A stretch of DNA of 14,643 nt, from NCBI GenBank assembly GCA_964538565.1, contig CAZIGW010000071.1:1-14643 (forward strand), given 5' to 3'. Source of the DNA: CAYVBN01 sp964538565. GTDB taxonomy: Bacteria; Pseudomonadota; Alphaproteobacteria; Rhizobiales; Xanthobacteraceae. Each line of letters begins with the position of its first letter. Position 1 is the stretch's first letter. The notes beneath the pieces were generated by a model. That model ran no database searches. It was not told the DNA's origin and worked only from the letters and a program-made list of their open reading frames with translations. Of the stretch, positions 7,901 through 14,180 are shown one piece after another. The translations under genes were made by a program, and so were the position numbers.

Positions 7901-8617
7901 TCGCGGCGCGCCGGCCAGATCCGCGTGTTCGGTCTCAACGCCAAGCTCGGCCGCGATGCGCCGCTGATCGGCGACCTGCGCGGGCGCTCCGGCGGCCGTC
8001 AGGTCATCTATTTCGAGACCAACGACGCCGGCGCGCTGTTCCGCTTCACCGACACCTACGCGAAGATCGTCGGAGGACAGATGTGGGTCGCGATGGACCC
8101 GCCGAACGGCGATCAGAAGCCGCAGGATGGGCTGCTCAACATCCGCGACTTCTCGGTGCGCGGGGAGGCGGCGCTCGACCGCATTGCCTCCAACGCGGAC
8201 GGCGCGGGACGGGGGGGCGTCGAGTTCTCGCGCCTGCGCGTCGACTTCACCCGCGCGCCCGGCAAGCTGATGATCCGCGACGGCGTTGTGCGCGGGCCGG
8301 CCATCGGCGCCACCATCGACGGGGTGATCGACTACGCGGCCAACGACGTGCGCCTGCGCGGCACGTTCGTGCCGCTCTACGGGCTCAACAATGCGTTCGG
8401 GCAGATTCCGATCGTCGGCCTGTTCCTGGGCGGCGACAAGGAAGGCCTCGTCGGCATCACCTACGAGGTGGTCGGGCCGCCGGGCGCTTCGGTGCTGCGC
8501 GTCAACCCGATCTCGGCGGTCGCGCCCGGGCTGTTGCGCAAGTTTTTCGAATTCCCGAGTGCCGGACAGCGCGGCCTGTCCGAGCAGAGCCGCGGCTTCT
8601 CAGATCCGAACCGGTAG
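4949..8617 (+). CDS. AsmA/YhdP-like (DUF3971) envelope protein
   Basis: A 1222-residue protein of the AsmA superfamily, closest in its C-terminus to YhdP/DUF3971 proteins. Members are inner-membrane anchored and span the periplasm as long beta-rich grooves; YhdP and TamB are implicated in phospholipid movement to the outer membrane. Residues 1-93 are Arg-rich and likely cytoplasmic, followed by one membrane helix at about 94-116 (GVIAAAGLGVLFVGIGLLWW) and a long periplasmic part with repeated beta-type segments. The end has the family signature, with PLYGLNNAFGQIPIVGLFLGG at about 1142-1162, then GITYEVVGP and VNPISAVAPGLLRKFFEF. An in-frame TGA at 4928 fixes ATG 4949 as the only plausible start before the helix. 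The ribosome-binding site is poor: AGGGG abuts the ATG, and GAGGGG is 14 bases away. Long open frames on the opposite strand are composition shadows. Confidence 0.88.
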   Translation: MTDKKHGPKLAALQGLEASLELHRRAQAAAACSVTERARRRFRSTFGRLRGDFGFDRRRLGIGLQHLRAYLRSLPIELRRLGVLLRSSARLRRIGVIAAAGLGVLFVGIGLLWWRLMSGPISLDLATPWLTAAIEQNFGSRHRVEVGGTVLERDENGRTALRIRDIRVRDADGAIVASAPRAEVGLSGWSLFSGHLRAQSLNLVGAEISLRIETDGQVTVFAGPEKRPLATTPAVAKPLLPAGSQDHASGAAGGGLDHLAALLAWIDSLGALGLDGYDLAEIGLKNGNLVVEDQRNGKRLSFKNINFSLTRPKPGEVTFSVGSDNREKPWVLAANVQPSGAGRRTVSIEARRVSLGDVLLALRMGEAQYDADLPVSLSLRAEIGRDGHPEFATGRLLAGPGTVTDVHDPDGSFPIDRAEFTLDWDAARRALAIPFQIVSGGNRITLVAQAEAPRVAGGPWLLGLTGGTVVLAPPEGSDESPLLINRIMLRGHVDTAKRRIELDHGDIGGKDVGIALSGAIDYSDPDPRIAIGVAGQNMTVSNFKRIWPVFISSPVRAWVMDHLLSGQVERLEIATNAPLSTLRWGGPPIPDDGLSIQIAGNDAVIRPVDSLPAIREADINLNIKGRVATVSLGHGTAEVSPGRKLTISNGVFEIPDTQIKPPQSRVRLRIDGSVPAVAELLSFDRLRDASGTPLDPGSSRGNVSAQVSLAMPIDPNLPKGVVKYSVVADVANFAVDKFMMAQKIEASSLRVVADNDGYLAKGDIRIGGTPASVEYRKPRGDGDAEVRFQGTFDDAARARLGYDLYGAVTGAVPIKLTGRIASSSDRENRFAVEADLTQAKIDNLLPGWVKPAGRSSHATFTLISKGKSTRFEDLAVDGSGAQVKGAVEVDQDGGIVSANFPVFALADGDKANLKAERASDGTLKVTMRGDVYDGRGFVKSLMGGESGTEKEKKNKQIGDIDLDIKLGAVTGFHGEVLRALDLRLSRRAGQIRVFGLNAKLGRDAPLIGDLRGRSGGRQVIYFETNDAGALFRFTDTYAKIVGGQMWVAMDPPNGDQKPQDGLLNIRDFSVRGEAALDRIASNADGAGRGGVEFSRLRVDFTRAPGKLMIRDGVVRGPAIGATIDGVIDYAANDVRLRGTFVPLYGLNNAFGQIPIVGLFLGGDKEGLVGITYEVVGPPGASVLRVNPISAVAPGLLRKFFEFPSAGQRGLSEQSRGFSDPNR

Positions 8618-8695
8618 GCCCGGGCCCGCCGGGTCGCGGCGCCATCTCGCACGCGCGTTCGCGGCGCGCGTGTTCGACTCGGATCACAACCGGTT

Positions 8696-8750
8696 CGCGC
8701 CGATCCAGAGCCAATGGAATCAAAGCCGGGGCTCCAGGTTCTTGCCTTGA
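8696..8750 (-). repeat. Dispersed intergenic repeat, copy 2 (inverted relative to copy 1)
   Basis: The reverse complement of 8716-8750 matches 1915-1949 at 34 of 35 bases. The reverse complement of 8696-8712 (GGCTCTGGATCGGCGCG) matches the second block of copy 1 at 15 of 17, with 11 fewer bases between the blocks. AraC-like protein similarity on the minus strand stops a few bases before this element begins, as if the repeat marks a breakpoint. Confidence 0.8.
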
Positions 8751-8752
8751 CG

Positions 8753-8950
8753 CGGTTTCGTGACGGCATGAGGGGCGGCGATCAGGTCGATTTACAGGTC
8801 ACGGCTGCCGAGATTTGCGACGACGTCGGCCGTGATTGCCCGCAGGCGCGCGGCCCGCGCGCCCCGTGTTTTGGCGATTTCTCCCGCATCGCGTGTCGTG
8901 CCGAGAGCAAATGCCAGCAGATCGCAGACATACGTGGCGGCGAGACGCTA
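8753..8950 (-). pseudogene. Relic of an AraC-family transcriptional regulator
   Basis: Reading one minus-strand frame from 8950 down to 8753 gives a stretch resembling the junction of the effector and DNA-binding domains of AraC-family regulators. After a TAG (8948-8950) it reads RLAATYVCDLLAFALGTTRD, then AGEIAKTRG, ARAARLRAITADVVANLG and SRDL. The TAA at 8792-8794 comes next, and the same frame continues IDLIAAPHAVTKP. From memory, intact members read roughly HDLVALALGATRD...RAARLRAIKADI..NLG..DLSVAAVAARHRVTPRYVQ, so the similarity crosses the TAA, which sits where Ser is expected. I see no start codon context, no helix-turn-helix beyond its first helix and no C-terminus. The remnant is bounded by the repeat on one side and the neighbour's terminator on the other. 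Family similarity is from recall and not from a search. Confidence 0.65.
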
Positions 8951-8994
8951 CGGCTGTGTGCGACGCCTGCTCGGCGCGCTCTCATCCCGCGTGG

Positions 8995-9024
8995 AAGAAA
9001 ACCCGGTGACGGCCAGTGGCCGTC
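8995..9024 (-). terminator. Hairpin terminator of the Bug-family binding protein gene
   Basis: GACGGCC (9008-9014) and GGCCGTC (9018-9024) form a perfect seven-pair stem with a three-base loop, starting 8 bases after the stop codon of the minus-strand gene. Read on the minus strand, the stem is followed within six bases by TTTTCTT (9001-8995). This is a reasonable intrinsic terminator for leftward transcription. Confidence 0.6.
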
Positions 9025-9031
9025 CGCCGTG

Positions 9032-10048
9032 CTATTTCTTGCCGGTGCTCGCGGCGCTGCCGATTCCCGCGCGCTCGACCACTTCCTTCCATTTCGGAAT
9101 CTCGCGCATCATGCGCGCGTGCAGCGCTTCGGGGCCTTCGTATTTCACCGCGAAGCTCGCCTTGAGCAGCTTCTCGCGCACTTCGGGCTTCTGCAGGATC
9201 TTGCGCGTCTCCTCCGACAGGCGCTTGACGATCGGCTCGGGCGTGCCGGCGGGCGCGAGCAGCATCTGCGAGGTCTCGACCACCGCGTCGGGAATTCCGG
9301 CTTCCTGCATGGTCGGAACGTCCGGCAGGTCGGGCCAGTGTTCGGCTCCGGTCTGCACCAGCGCGGTGAGCGAACCCGAGCGGATGTAGTTGATGAGCCC
9401 GGCGACGTTGACCGATGCGACGGTCGTGGTGCCGGCAAGGGCCGCCTGCAGGGCCGGCGCCGCGCCCTGGAACGGCACGTGCGTGAGATCGATGTCGGCG
9501 CGCAGCTTGAGGAGCTCGACCGCGAGCTGTGAGACGCTGCCGACGCCGGCGGTCGCGAACGTGAGCTTGCCGGGCTCCGCCTTCGCCTTGGCGATCAGGT
9601 CCGCCACCGACTTGATGCCGGTGTCGGGACGCGTGACGATCGCGTTGGGCGCCGCGCCCAGATAGGCGACGGGCGCGAAGTCCTTGAGCGGATCGTAGGC
9701 GACCTTGCTGACGCTCGGGTTGATCAGCACCACGCCGGTGACTTCCACCAGCGTGTAGCCATCGGGGGTGGCGCGCGCGCCGGCCGCGAGCCCGATGTTG
9801 CCGACGGCGCCGGCGCGGTTCTCGACGATGACGTTCTGCTTGAGCACCGGCGCCAGTTCGGCGGCGAGCAGCCGGCCGACGAGGTCGTTCGGTCCGCCCG
9901 GCGCGAACGGCACGATGATGGTGATGGTACGTTCGGGCCACTCCGCGCGTGCCTGCCCGACCCAGAGCAGCGTCAGCACGAGGGCTGCCGCGCCCAGAAA
10001 CGCGCGCCATGTCAACGGGACTTCGACCGACCTGTCGCTTGCTGCCAT
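9032..10048 (-). CDS. Bug-family (TctC) periplasmic solute-binding protein, orphan
   Basis: A 338-residue extracytoplasmic substrate-binding protein of the tripartite tricarboxylate transporter (Bug/TctC) family; members bind carboxylates and related small acids. A signal peptide covers about residues 1-35, with hydrophobic core FLGAAALVLTLLWVG and a likely cut after ARA. The mature protein starts with the family pattern EWPERTITIIVPFAPGGPND, followed by VIVENRAGAVGNIG, ATPDGYT and the C-terminal lobe. The ligand cannot be predicted. No TctA or TctB membrane genes lie in the window, so it is an orphan, as Bug proteins often are; it could serve a distant transporter or act in sensing. The start at 10048 has GGGAGGA upstream. 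It follows the Rap1a-like gene by 62 bp with no clear terminator between, and a hairpin terminator lies directly downstream. Confidence 0.93.
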   Translation of the reverse strand: MAASDRSVEVPLTWRAFLGAAALVLTLLWVGQARAEWPERTITIIVPFAPGGPNDLVGRLLAAELAPVLKQNVIVENRAGAVGNIGLAAGARATPDGYTLVEVTGVVLINPSVSKVAYDPLKDFAPVAYLGAAPNAIVTRPDTGIKSVADLIAKAKAEPGKLTFATAGVGSVSQLAVELLKLRADIDLTHVPFQGAAPALQAALAGTTTVASVNVAGLINYIRSGSLTALVQTGAEHWPDLPDVPTMQEAGIPDAVVETSQMLLAPAGTPEPIVKRLSEETRKILQKPEVREKLLKASFAVKYEGPEALHARMMREIPKWKEVVERAGIGSAASTGKK

Positions 10049-10110
10049 GTTTCCATCCTCCCGGTTTTATGAGGCTGGCTCTTGTTGTCGAGCCTGTCGA
10101 GGCGCCCGTT

Positions 10111-10500
10111 TCACGAGCTTGGCTGTGATTTCGAGGTCGGTGTCCTGTCCGGCTTTGCGCAGGGGAACGTGTGGGCGACGGCGCTCGCCACCATGGCGGC
10201 CGCCGGCTCCTTCAGATCCTGCGGGTCTTCCCGCACGGTCTCTTCGAAGATCGCGACGAGCTGGCCCTCCGGCACGTCGCTCGGGACGCAGAAATGCGAC
10301 AGGTCGCTGGCCGCCCTGGCGGCGAGCCGCAGGCCCTCGACGACGCCCAGGATGTAGCTGCGGCAGGTCGAGTTGCGCGTCATGTCGAGCGCGCTGCAAT
10401 CGGTGTGGAGGTCCGCCGCCGTCATCGGACCGGCTCCCGCGTCGAGCGCGCTTGCCAGGACCAGGACGAAAGCGACGGCGAGACGACCCCACATGCGCAT
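10111..10500 (-). CDS. Rap1a/Tai-family secreted protein
   Basis: A 129-residue exported protein. The signal peptide is about residues 1-24 (MRMWGRLAVAFVLVLASALD, probable cut near AGA). The mature part resembles the Rap1a/Tai immunity-protein family, whose founders in Serratia protect against type VI secreted Ssp amidases. Similarities are the MTAADLHTDC start, CRSYILGVVEGL, FCVPSDVPEGQLVAIF and a C-terminal AVAHTFPC. Four cysteines (35, 46, 71, 114) could form two disulfides. Many alphaproteobacterial members have no effector nearby, and none is seen here, so immunity should not be assumed. ATG 10500 is chosen because AGGGG lies seven bases upstream; ATG 10494 would lose two residues. The gene starts 23 bp after the tyrS stop on the same strand and is probably cotranscribed with it. 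The last ~14 residues are polar and variable-looking. Confidence 0.8.
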   Translation of the reverse strand: MRMWGRLAVAFVLVLASALDAGAGPMTAADLHTDCSALDMTRNSTCRSYILGVVEGLRLAARAASDLSHFCVPSDVPEGQLVAIFEETVREDPQDLKEPAAAMVASAVAHTFPCAKPDRTPTSKSQPSS

Positions 10501-10523
10501 CGACGACCCCTGTTCCTGCAAGG

Positions 10524-11780
10524 CTACACCGGTTTGAGCAGCACGTGGCGCTTCTTGCCGAGAGACAGCTTGATGATTCCCTCGGATGCGACGTGCTCCG
10601 CGGTCAGCATCATGCGTTCGTCCGTCACCGTCGCGTCGTTCACCTTCAGGCCGCCGGCCTTGATCTGCCGGCGCGCCTCGCCGTTGGAGGCGACGAGGCC
10701 GGCCTTCTCGCTGAAGGCGATCAGCACCCCGATCCCGCTTTCGAGCTCGCCGCGCGCCACCTCGACCGTCGGCAGCGTCGTGGCGACCGCGCCTTCCTCG
10801 AACGTCTTGCGCGCGGTCGCGGCGGCGTTCTCGGCGGCGGCGCGGCCGTGCACCAGCGCGGTCGCCTCGGTGGCGAGAACCTTCTTGGCTTCGTTGATCT
10901 CCTGGCCCTTCAGGGCGGCGAGCCGTTCGATCTCGGAGAGCGGCAGTACGGTGAAGAGCTTGAGGAAGCGCGCGACATCGCCGTCCTCGGTGTTGCGCCA
11001 GAACTGCCAGTAGTCGTAGGGGCTGACCATGTCGGCGTTGAGCCACACGGCGCCGGCCGCGGTCTTGCCCATCTTGGCGCCCGACGCCGTGGTGATGAGC
11101 GGCGAGGTGAGGGCGAACAATTGCGCGTTGCGCATGCGCCGGCCGAGCTCGATGCCGTTGACGATGTTGCCCCACTGGTCCGAGCCGCCCATCTGCAGGA
11201 CGCAGCCGGTGCGCCGGTTGAGCTCGACGAAGTCGTACGCCTGCAGGATCATGTAGTTGAATTCGAGGAACGAGAGCTCCTGCTGGCGCTCGAGCCGCAG
11301 CTTGACGGAATCGAAGGCGAGCATGCGGTTGACCGAGAAGTGCCGGCCGACGTCGCGCAGGAAGTCGATGTAGTTGAGCCCGTTCAGCCACTCGGCGTTG
11401 TTCATCATGACGGCGTCGCCGACGCCGTCGCCGAAGGTGAGGAATTTCGAAAAGACCTGGCGGATGCCCTCGAGGTTCCTGGCGATGACGTCGTCGGTGA
11501 GGAGCCTGCGGCTCTCGTCCTTGCCCGAGGGATCGCCGACCCGCGTCGTGCCGCCGCCCATGAGGGCGATCGGACGGTGCCCGGTCTGTTGCAGCCAGTG
11601 CAGCATCATGATCGGCAGGAGCGAGCCAACGTGCAGCGAAGGCGCGGTGCAGTCGAAGCCGATGTATGCGGTGATGCGCCCGCGCGCGGCAAGCGTGTCG
11701 AGCGCCTCGGGCTCGGATACCTGATGGATGAAGCCGCGTTCGGCCAGGATACGCAGGAAATCGGACTTGTACGTGCTCAT
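10524..11780 (-). CDS. tyrS: Tyrosyl-tRNA synthetase
   Basis: A 418-residue class I aminoacyl-tRNA synthetase that charges tRNA-Tyr with tyrosine in the cytoplasm. The HIGH-type signature is HVGS at residues 50-53, in FDCTAPSLHVGSLLP. The KMSKS-type loop is KMGKT at 236-240, in ASGAKMGKTAAGAVWLN. The tyrosine pocket segment QMGGSDQWGNI lies at 196-206. A C-terminal S4 RNA-binding domain follows at about 350-418 (EARRQIKAGGLKVND). Length and domain order match the bacterial TyrRS family. The ATG at 11780 has GAG eight bases upstream. The gene diverges from anmK across 197 bp and leads a minus-strand run with the Rap1a-like and binding-protein genes. No T-box leader is expected in this group and none is seen. 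Confidence 0.97.
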   Translation of the reverse strand: MSTYKSDFLRILAERGFIHQVSEPEALDTLAARGRITAYIGFDCTAPSLHVGSLLPIMMLHWLQQTGHRPIALMGGGTTRVGDPSGKDESRRLLTDDVIARNLEGIRQVFSKFLTFGDGVGDAVMMNNAEWLNGLNYIDFLRDVGRHFSVNRMLAFDSVKLRLERQQELSFLEFNYMILQAYDFVELNRRTGCVLQMGGSDQWGNIVNGIELGRRMRNAQLFALTSPLITTASGAKMGKTAAGAVWLNADMVSPYDYWQFWRNTEDGDVARFLKLFTVLPLSEIERLAALKGQEINEAKKVLATEATALVHGRAAAENAAATARKTFEEGAVATTLPTVEVARGELESGIGVLIAFSEKAGLVASNGEARRQIKAGGLKVNDATVTDERMMLTAEHVASEGIIKLSLGKKRHVLLKPV

Positions 11781-11977
11781 CGTCGGATCTCAGTTCGGCC
11801 GGCAGCCGTCGCCCGCGCCGAATCGGCTCGCAGCAAGCCGTCGCGCGTGCGCGCGAAATAAGGCGGCCGCCGACATTATCCACTCCGCCGTCACCTCCGG
11901 CCTCGTCGGGATCGCCGAGGTGGTATAACAAATCCCGTGTAACAGGTCCGCGGGCGGATGGAAACACGGGGGGCAGG

Positions 11978-13129
11978 GTGGCGGCGATTCGTGCCATTGG
12001 GCTGATGAGCGGCACCTCGCTCGACGGCGTCGACGTGGCACTGATCGAGACCGACGGCGAGAGCATCGCTGCGTTCGGCCCCGTCGGCTACCGGCCGTAC
12101 GAGGATGGCGAACGCGCGGTGCTGCGCCAAGCTCTCGCCGAGGCGGTTGCTCTCGACAGGCGCGACGCGCGGCCCGGGATTCTCGCCGACGCCGAGGCGC
12201 TGGTCACGCGCACCCACGCCGAGACGGTCGAAGGCTTCCTGCGCGAGCACCGGATCGCGCGCGAGGGCGTCGCGATCGTCGGATTTCACGGCCAGACGGT
12301 GCTGCATCGTCCCGACCGGCGCTTGACCGTGCAGGTCGGCGACGGCGGCGCGCTCGCCCGGCGCCTGGGCATTCCGGTCGCGTTCGACTTCCGCGCCGAG
12401 GACGTGGCGGCCGGCGGCCAGGGCGCGCCGCTGGTGCCCGTGTTTCACCAGGCGCTGGCGCGCGGGCTCGACCGGCCGCATCCGATCGGCGTGCTCAACG
12501 TCGGCGGCGTTGCCAACGTGACCTACGTGGACGGCGGCGCACCGATCGCCTGCGACACCGGTCCGGGCAATGCGCTGATCGACGATTTCATGCGCGCGCG
12601 CACCGGCCGGCCACTCGACCGCGACGGCGACCAGGCGGCGCGCGGGCGGGTCGACGAAGGCTTCGTCGCCCGTGTGCTCGAGCACCCGTTCTTCGCGCAG
12701 GCGTGTCCGAAATCGCTCGACCGCAACGCCTTTGCGTTCGCCAACATCGGCTTGCCGGAATTCACCGTGGCCGACGGAGCGGCGACGCTCTCCGCGCTCA
12801 CCGCCGCCTCGGTCGCCCGCATCCTGCCGCACCTGCCGCGGCCGCCGGCGAGCTGGATCGTGGCCGGCGGCGGGGCGCGCAATCCGACCCTGATGCGCAT
12901 GCTCGCCGCCAAGCTCGCTCCGGCGCGGGTGGAGACGGCCGACGCCGTGGGCTGGTCGGCCGATGCGCTCGAAGCGCAGGCGTTTGCCTATCTGGCAGTG
13001 CGGACGTTGCGCGGCCTGCCGATCACGTTCCCGAGCACGACTGGCGTCGCCAAGCCGATGGTTGGCGGGACGGTCGCAATGCCGAACGCCGGCAGCGCGC
13101 CGCGCGCCCGTGTGGGCGGGGCCGCCTGA
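11978..13129 (+). CDS. anmK: 1,6-Anhydro-N-acetylmuramic acid kinase
   Basis: A 383-residue cytoplasmic kinase of the cell-wall recycling pathway. It opens and phosphorylates 1,6-anhydroMurNAc with ATP to give MurNAc-6-phosphate. The N-terminal phosphate-binding motif GLMSGTSLDGVDVAL (residues 8-22) is diagnostic. GFHGQT (102-107) and FDFRAEDVAAGGQGAPLVP (136-154) carry the substrate-binding and catalytic region, with Asp142 the likely base. CDTGPGN (192-198) and VAGGGARNP complete the actin-like ATPase core. The start is GTG 11978, preceded by a purine-rich GGGGGGCAGG; no in-frame ATG is available at that point. It is convergent with the alpha/beta hydrolase gene, with 28 bp between the stops. 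Functionally it links to the PBP1A and M23 peptidase genes in the window through peptidoglycan metabolism, though not as an operon. Confidence 0.96.
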   Translation: MAAIRAIGLMSGTSLDGVDVALIETDGESIAAFGPVGYRPYEDGERAVLRQALAEAVALDRRDARPGILADAEALVTRTHAETVEGFLREHRIAREGVAIVGFHGQTVLHRPDRRLTVQVGDGGALARRLGIPVAFDFRAEDVAAGGQGAPLVPVFHQALARGLDRPHPIGVLNVGGVANVTYVDGGAPIACDTGPGNALIDDFMRARTGRPLDRDGDQAARGRVDEGFVARVLEHPFFAQACPKSLDRNAFAFANIGLPEFTVADGAATLSALTAASVARILPHLPRPPASWIVAGGGARNPTLMRMLAAKLAPARVETADAVGWSADALEAQAFAYLAVRTLRGLPITFPSTTGVAKPMVGGTVAMPNAGSAPRARVGGAA

Positions 13130-13157
13130 CCGCCGGAACCGGGGGTCTTGCCGGAGC

Positions 13158-13844
13158 TCAGCCGGTGCTGGTGCGGCGTCCGCGCGGCTCCGGCCGCTGC
13201 TCGTTGCCGCTCAGGCGCTTGTCGAGATAGGCCCCGATCGTCTGCATCAGCGGCTCGATTTTGCCGTCGAAGAAATGATTGGCGCCCGGGATCACCTTCT
13301 GGTCGATGACGATCCCCTTTTGCGTCTTGAGCTTCTCCACCAGCGTCGCGACGTCCTTGTAGGGAACGACCGCGTCCTTGTCGCCGTGCACGATCAGCCC
13401 CGAGGACGGGCAGGGCGCCAGGAACGAGAAGTCGTAGAGATTGGCCGGCGGCGCCACCGAGATGAAGCCTTCGATCTCGGGTCGGCGCATGAGAAGCTGC
13501 ATGCCGATCCAGGCGCCGAACGAGAACCCGGCGATCCAGCAGCTTCGCGCTTCCGGGTTGATCGTCTGCGCCCAGTCGAGCGCGGAGGCGGCGTCCGACA
13601 ACTCGCCCTGGCCGTGGTCGAACGAGCCCTGGCTGCGGCCGACGCCGCGGAAATTGAAGCGCAGCACCGCGAAGTTGCGGTGCGCGAAGGCGTAGTAGAT
13701 CTGGTAGACGATCTGGTGGTTCATCGTGCCGCCGAACTGCGGATGCGGATGCAGCACGATCGCGATCGGCGCGTTCTTCACCTTCGAGGGGTGATAGCGA
13801 CCCTCGATCCGTCCGGCAGAGCCGGTGAAGATCACCTCAGGCAT
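13158..13844 (-). CDS. Alpha/beta hydrolase
   Basis: A 228-residue cytoplasmic alpha/beta hydrolase with no signal peptide. The nucleophile elbow is GFSFGA with Ser108; the acid is probably Asp155 or Asp157 in VHGDKDAVV; the histidine is His190 in GANHFF. The early HPHPQFGGTMNHQIVYQI and NFRGVGRSQGSFDHG segments are characteristic of a small subfamily common in proteobacteria whose substrate is unknown. From memory this gene sits next to the SUF cluster in many rhizobia, as here, where it diverges from a cysteine desulfurase gene. A role in iron-sulfur metabolism is not established. The start ATG 13844 has GAGG eight bases upstream. A 22-codon open frame with a strong Shine-Dalgarno sequence overlaps this start (see findings). 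The last ~18 residues are polar and probably disordered. Confidence 0.9.
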   Translation of the reverse strand: MPEVIFTGSAGRIEGRYHPSKVKNAPIAIVLHPHPQFGGTMNHQIVYQIYYAFAHRNFAVLRFNFRGVGRSQGSFDHGQGELSDAASALDWAQTINPEARSCWIAGFSFGAWIGMQLLMRRPEIEGFISVAPPANLYDFSFLAPCPSSGLIVHGDKDAVVPYKDVATLVEKLKTQKGIVIDQKVIPGANHFFDGKIEPLMQTIGAYLDKRLSGNEQRPEPRGRRTSTG

Positions 13845-13998
13845 GGTCGAACCTCGGTGCGCAAGACCGCTTGCTCGAGCCGCATGGCACCGGTCGCCAT
13901 GCCGCTCCCTCCCGCGAGTTGAGCCGTGATCCCCTCGGGAAACCGGGAATGTTCCAGATCATGCTCAAGCCGCCTCTTGCCGCCGCGCCCAGGAGTGC

Positions 13999-14027
13999 TT
14001 GACGCCAATGGCGGAGCCGCGTAAGTA
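13999..14027 (+). promoter_or_regulatory. Possible promoter for the cysteine desulfurase (SUF) operon
   Basis: TTGACG at 13999-14004 matches the -35 consensus at five of six bases. Seventeen bases later TAAGTA (14022-14027) is a poor -10; a window shifted one base (AAGTAT) is little better. The value of the call rests on the Irr-box-like palindrome beginning at 14028, which would cover the transcription start and suits repression. The predicted leader would be about 145 bases. Confidence 0.3.
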
Positions 14028-14044
14028 TTTAGAAACGTTCAAAA
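14028..14044 (+). promoter_or_regulatory. Irr-box (iron control element)-like palindrome
   Basis: TTTAGAAACGTTCAAAA has the form TTTAGAA-N3-TTCTAAA with one mismatch. This is the consensus I recall for the Irr box / iron control element in Rhizobiales. Irr is a Fur-family regulator that responds to heme and is known to control iron-use genes, reportedly including suf operons in this order. The box stands out as an A+T-rich patch in a GC-rich gap and lies 137 bp before the desulfurase start. It could also affect the divergent hydrolase gene, whose start is 184 bp away. Confidence 0.6.
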
Positions 14045-14180
14045 TTCTCGGAAGATCCCGGGTCGAACGACGCGAGGCGCACGGGGGCCGCCCCGCGCCG
14101 CAGCGAGCCGTTCTAGCACGATCCGCAGGGCAAAAAGCAAGTCCTATGATAGGGTTTGCGGGAAGAACTCAAGGTCCGTC

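Larger units (their letters stand above)
8618..9031. other. Gene-poor gap holding a relic gene, a repeat copy and a terminator
   Basis: No intact gene is visible between the AsmA-like gene and the convergent binding-protein gene. From left to right I see about 75 bp of GC-rich sequence after the stop with no clear terminator, the second copy of the dispersed repeat (8696-8750), the remains of an AraC-family regulator gene on the minus strand (8753 to about 8950), and a hairpin plus T-rich stretch that probably ends the binding-protein transcript (8995-9024). The gap looks like a scar of gene loss. Confidence 0.65.
13845..14180. other. Divergent regulatory gap between the hydrolase and the desulfurase
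   Basis: This 336-bp gap separates two divergently read genes. It holds a possible 22-codon upstream open frame on the minus strand (13832-13900), a degenerate repeat-like stretch around 13927-13971 resembling rhizobial GATCATGCTC-type repeats, a possible promoter and an Irr-box-like palindrome (13999-14044). About 130 bp of further sequence leads to the desulfurase start, including TATGAT at 14145-14150 with no clear -35. No complete conserved gene is seen. Confidence 0.6.

Noticed and set aside
8807..8821. 15-bp match between the AraC relic and the first codons of bcp (4764-4778)
   Set aside because: Both encode VANLG by the same codons; the flanks do not match and the shared motif is explained by coincidence of coding.
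11924..11929. TATAAC as a -10 box for anmK
   Set aside because: No -35-like hexamer lies at 16-18 bases upstream, so a promoter call is not supported.
13927..13971. Possible third dispersed repeat of the GATCATGCTC type
   Set aside because: The resemblance is degenerate and no second copy occurs in the window; noted only as part of the gap description.
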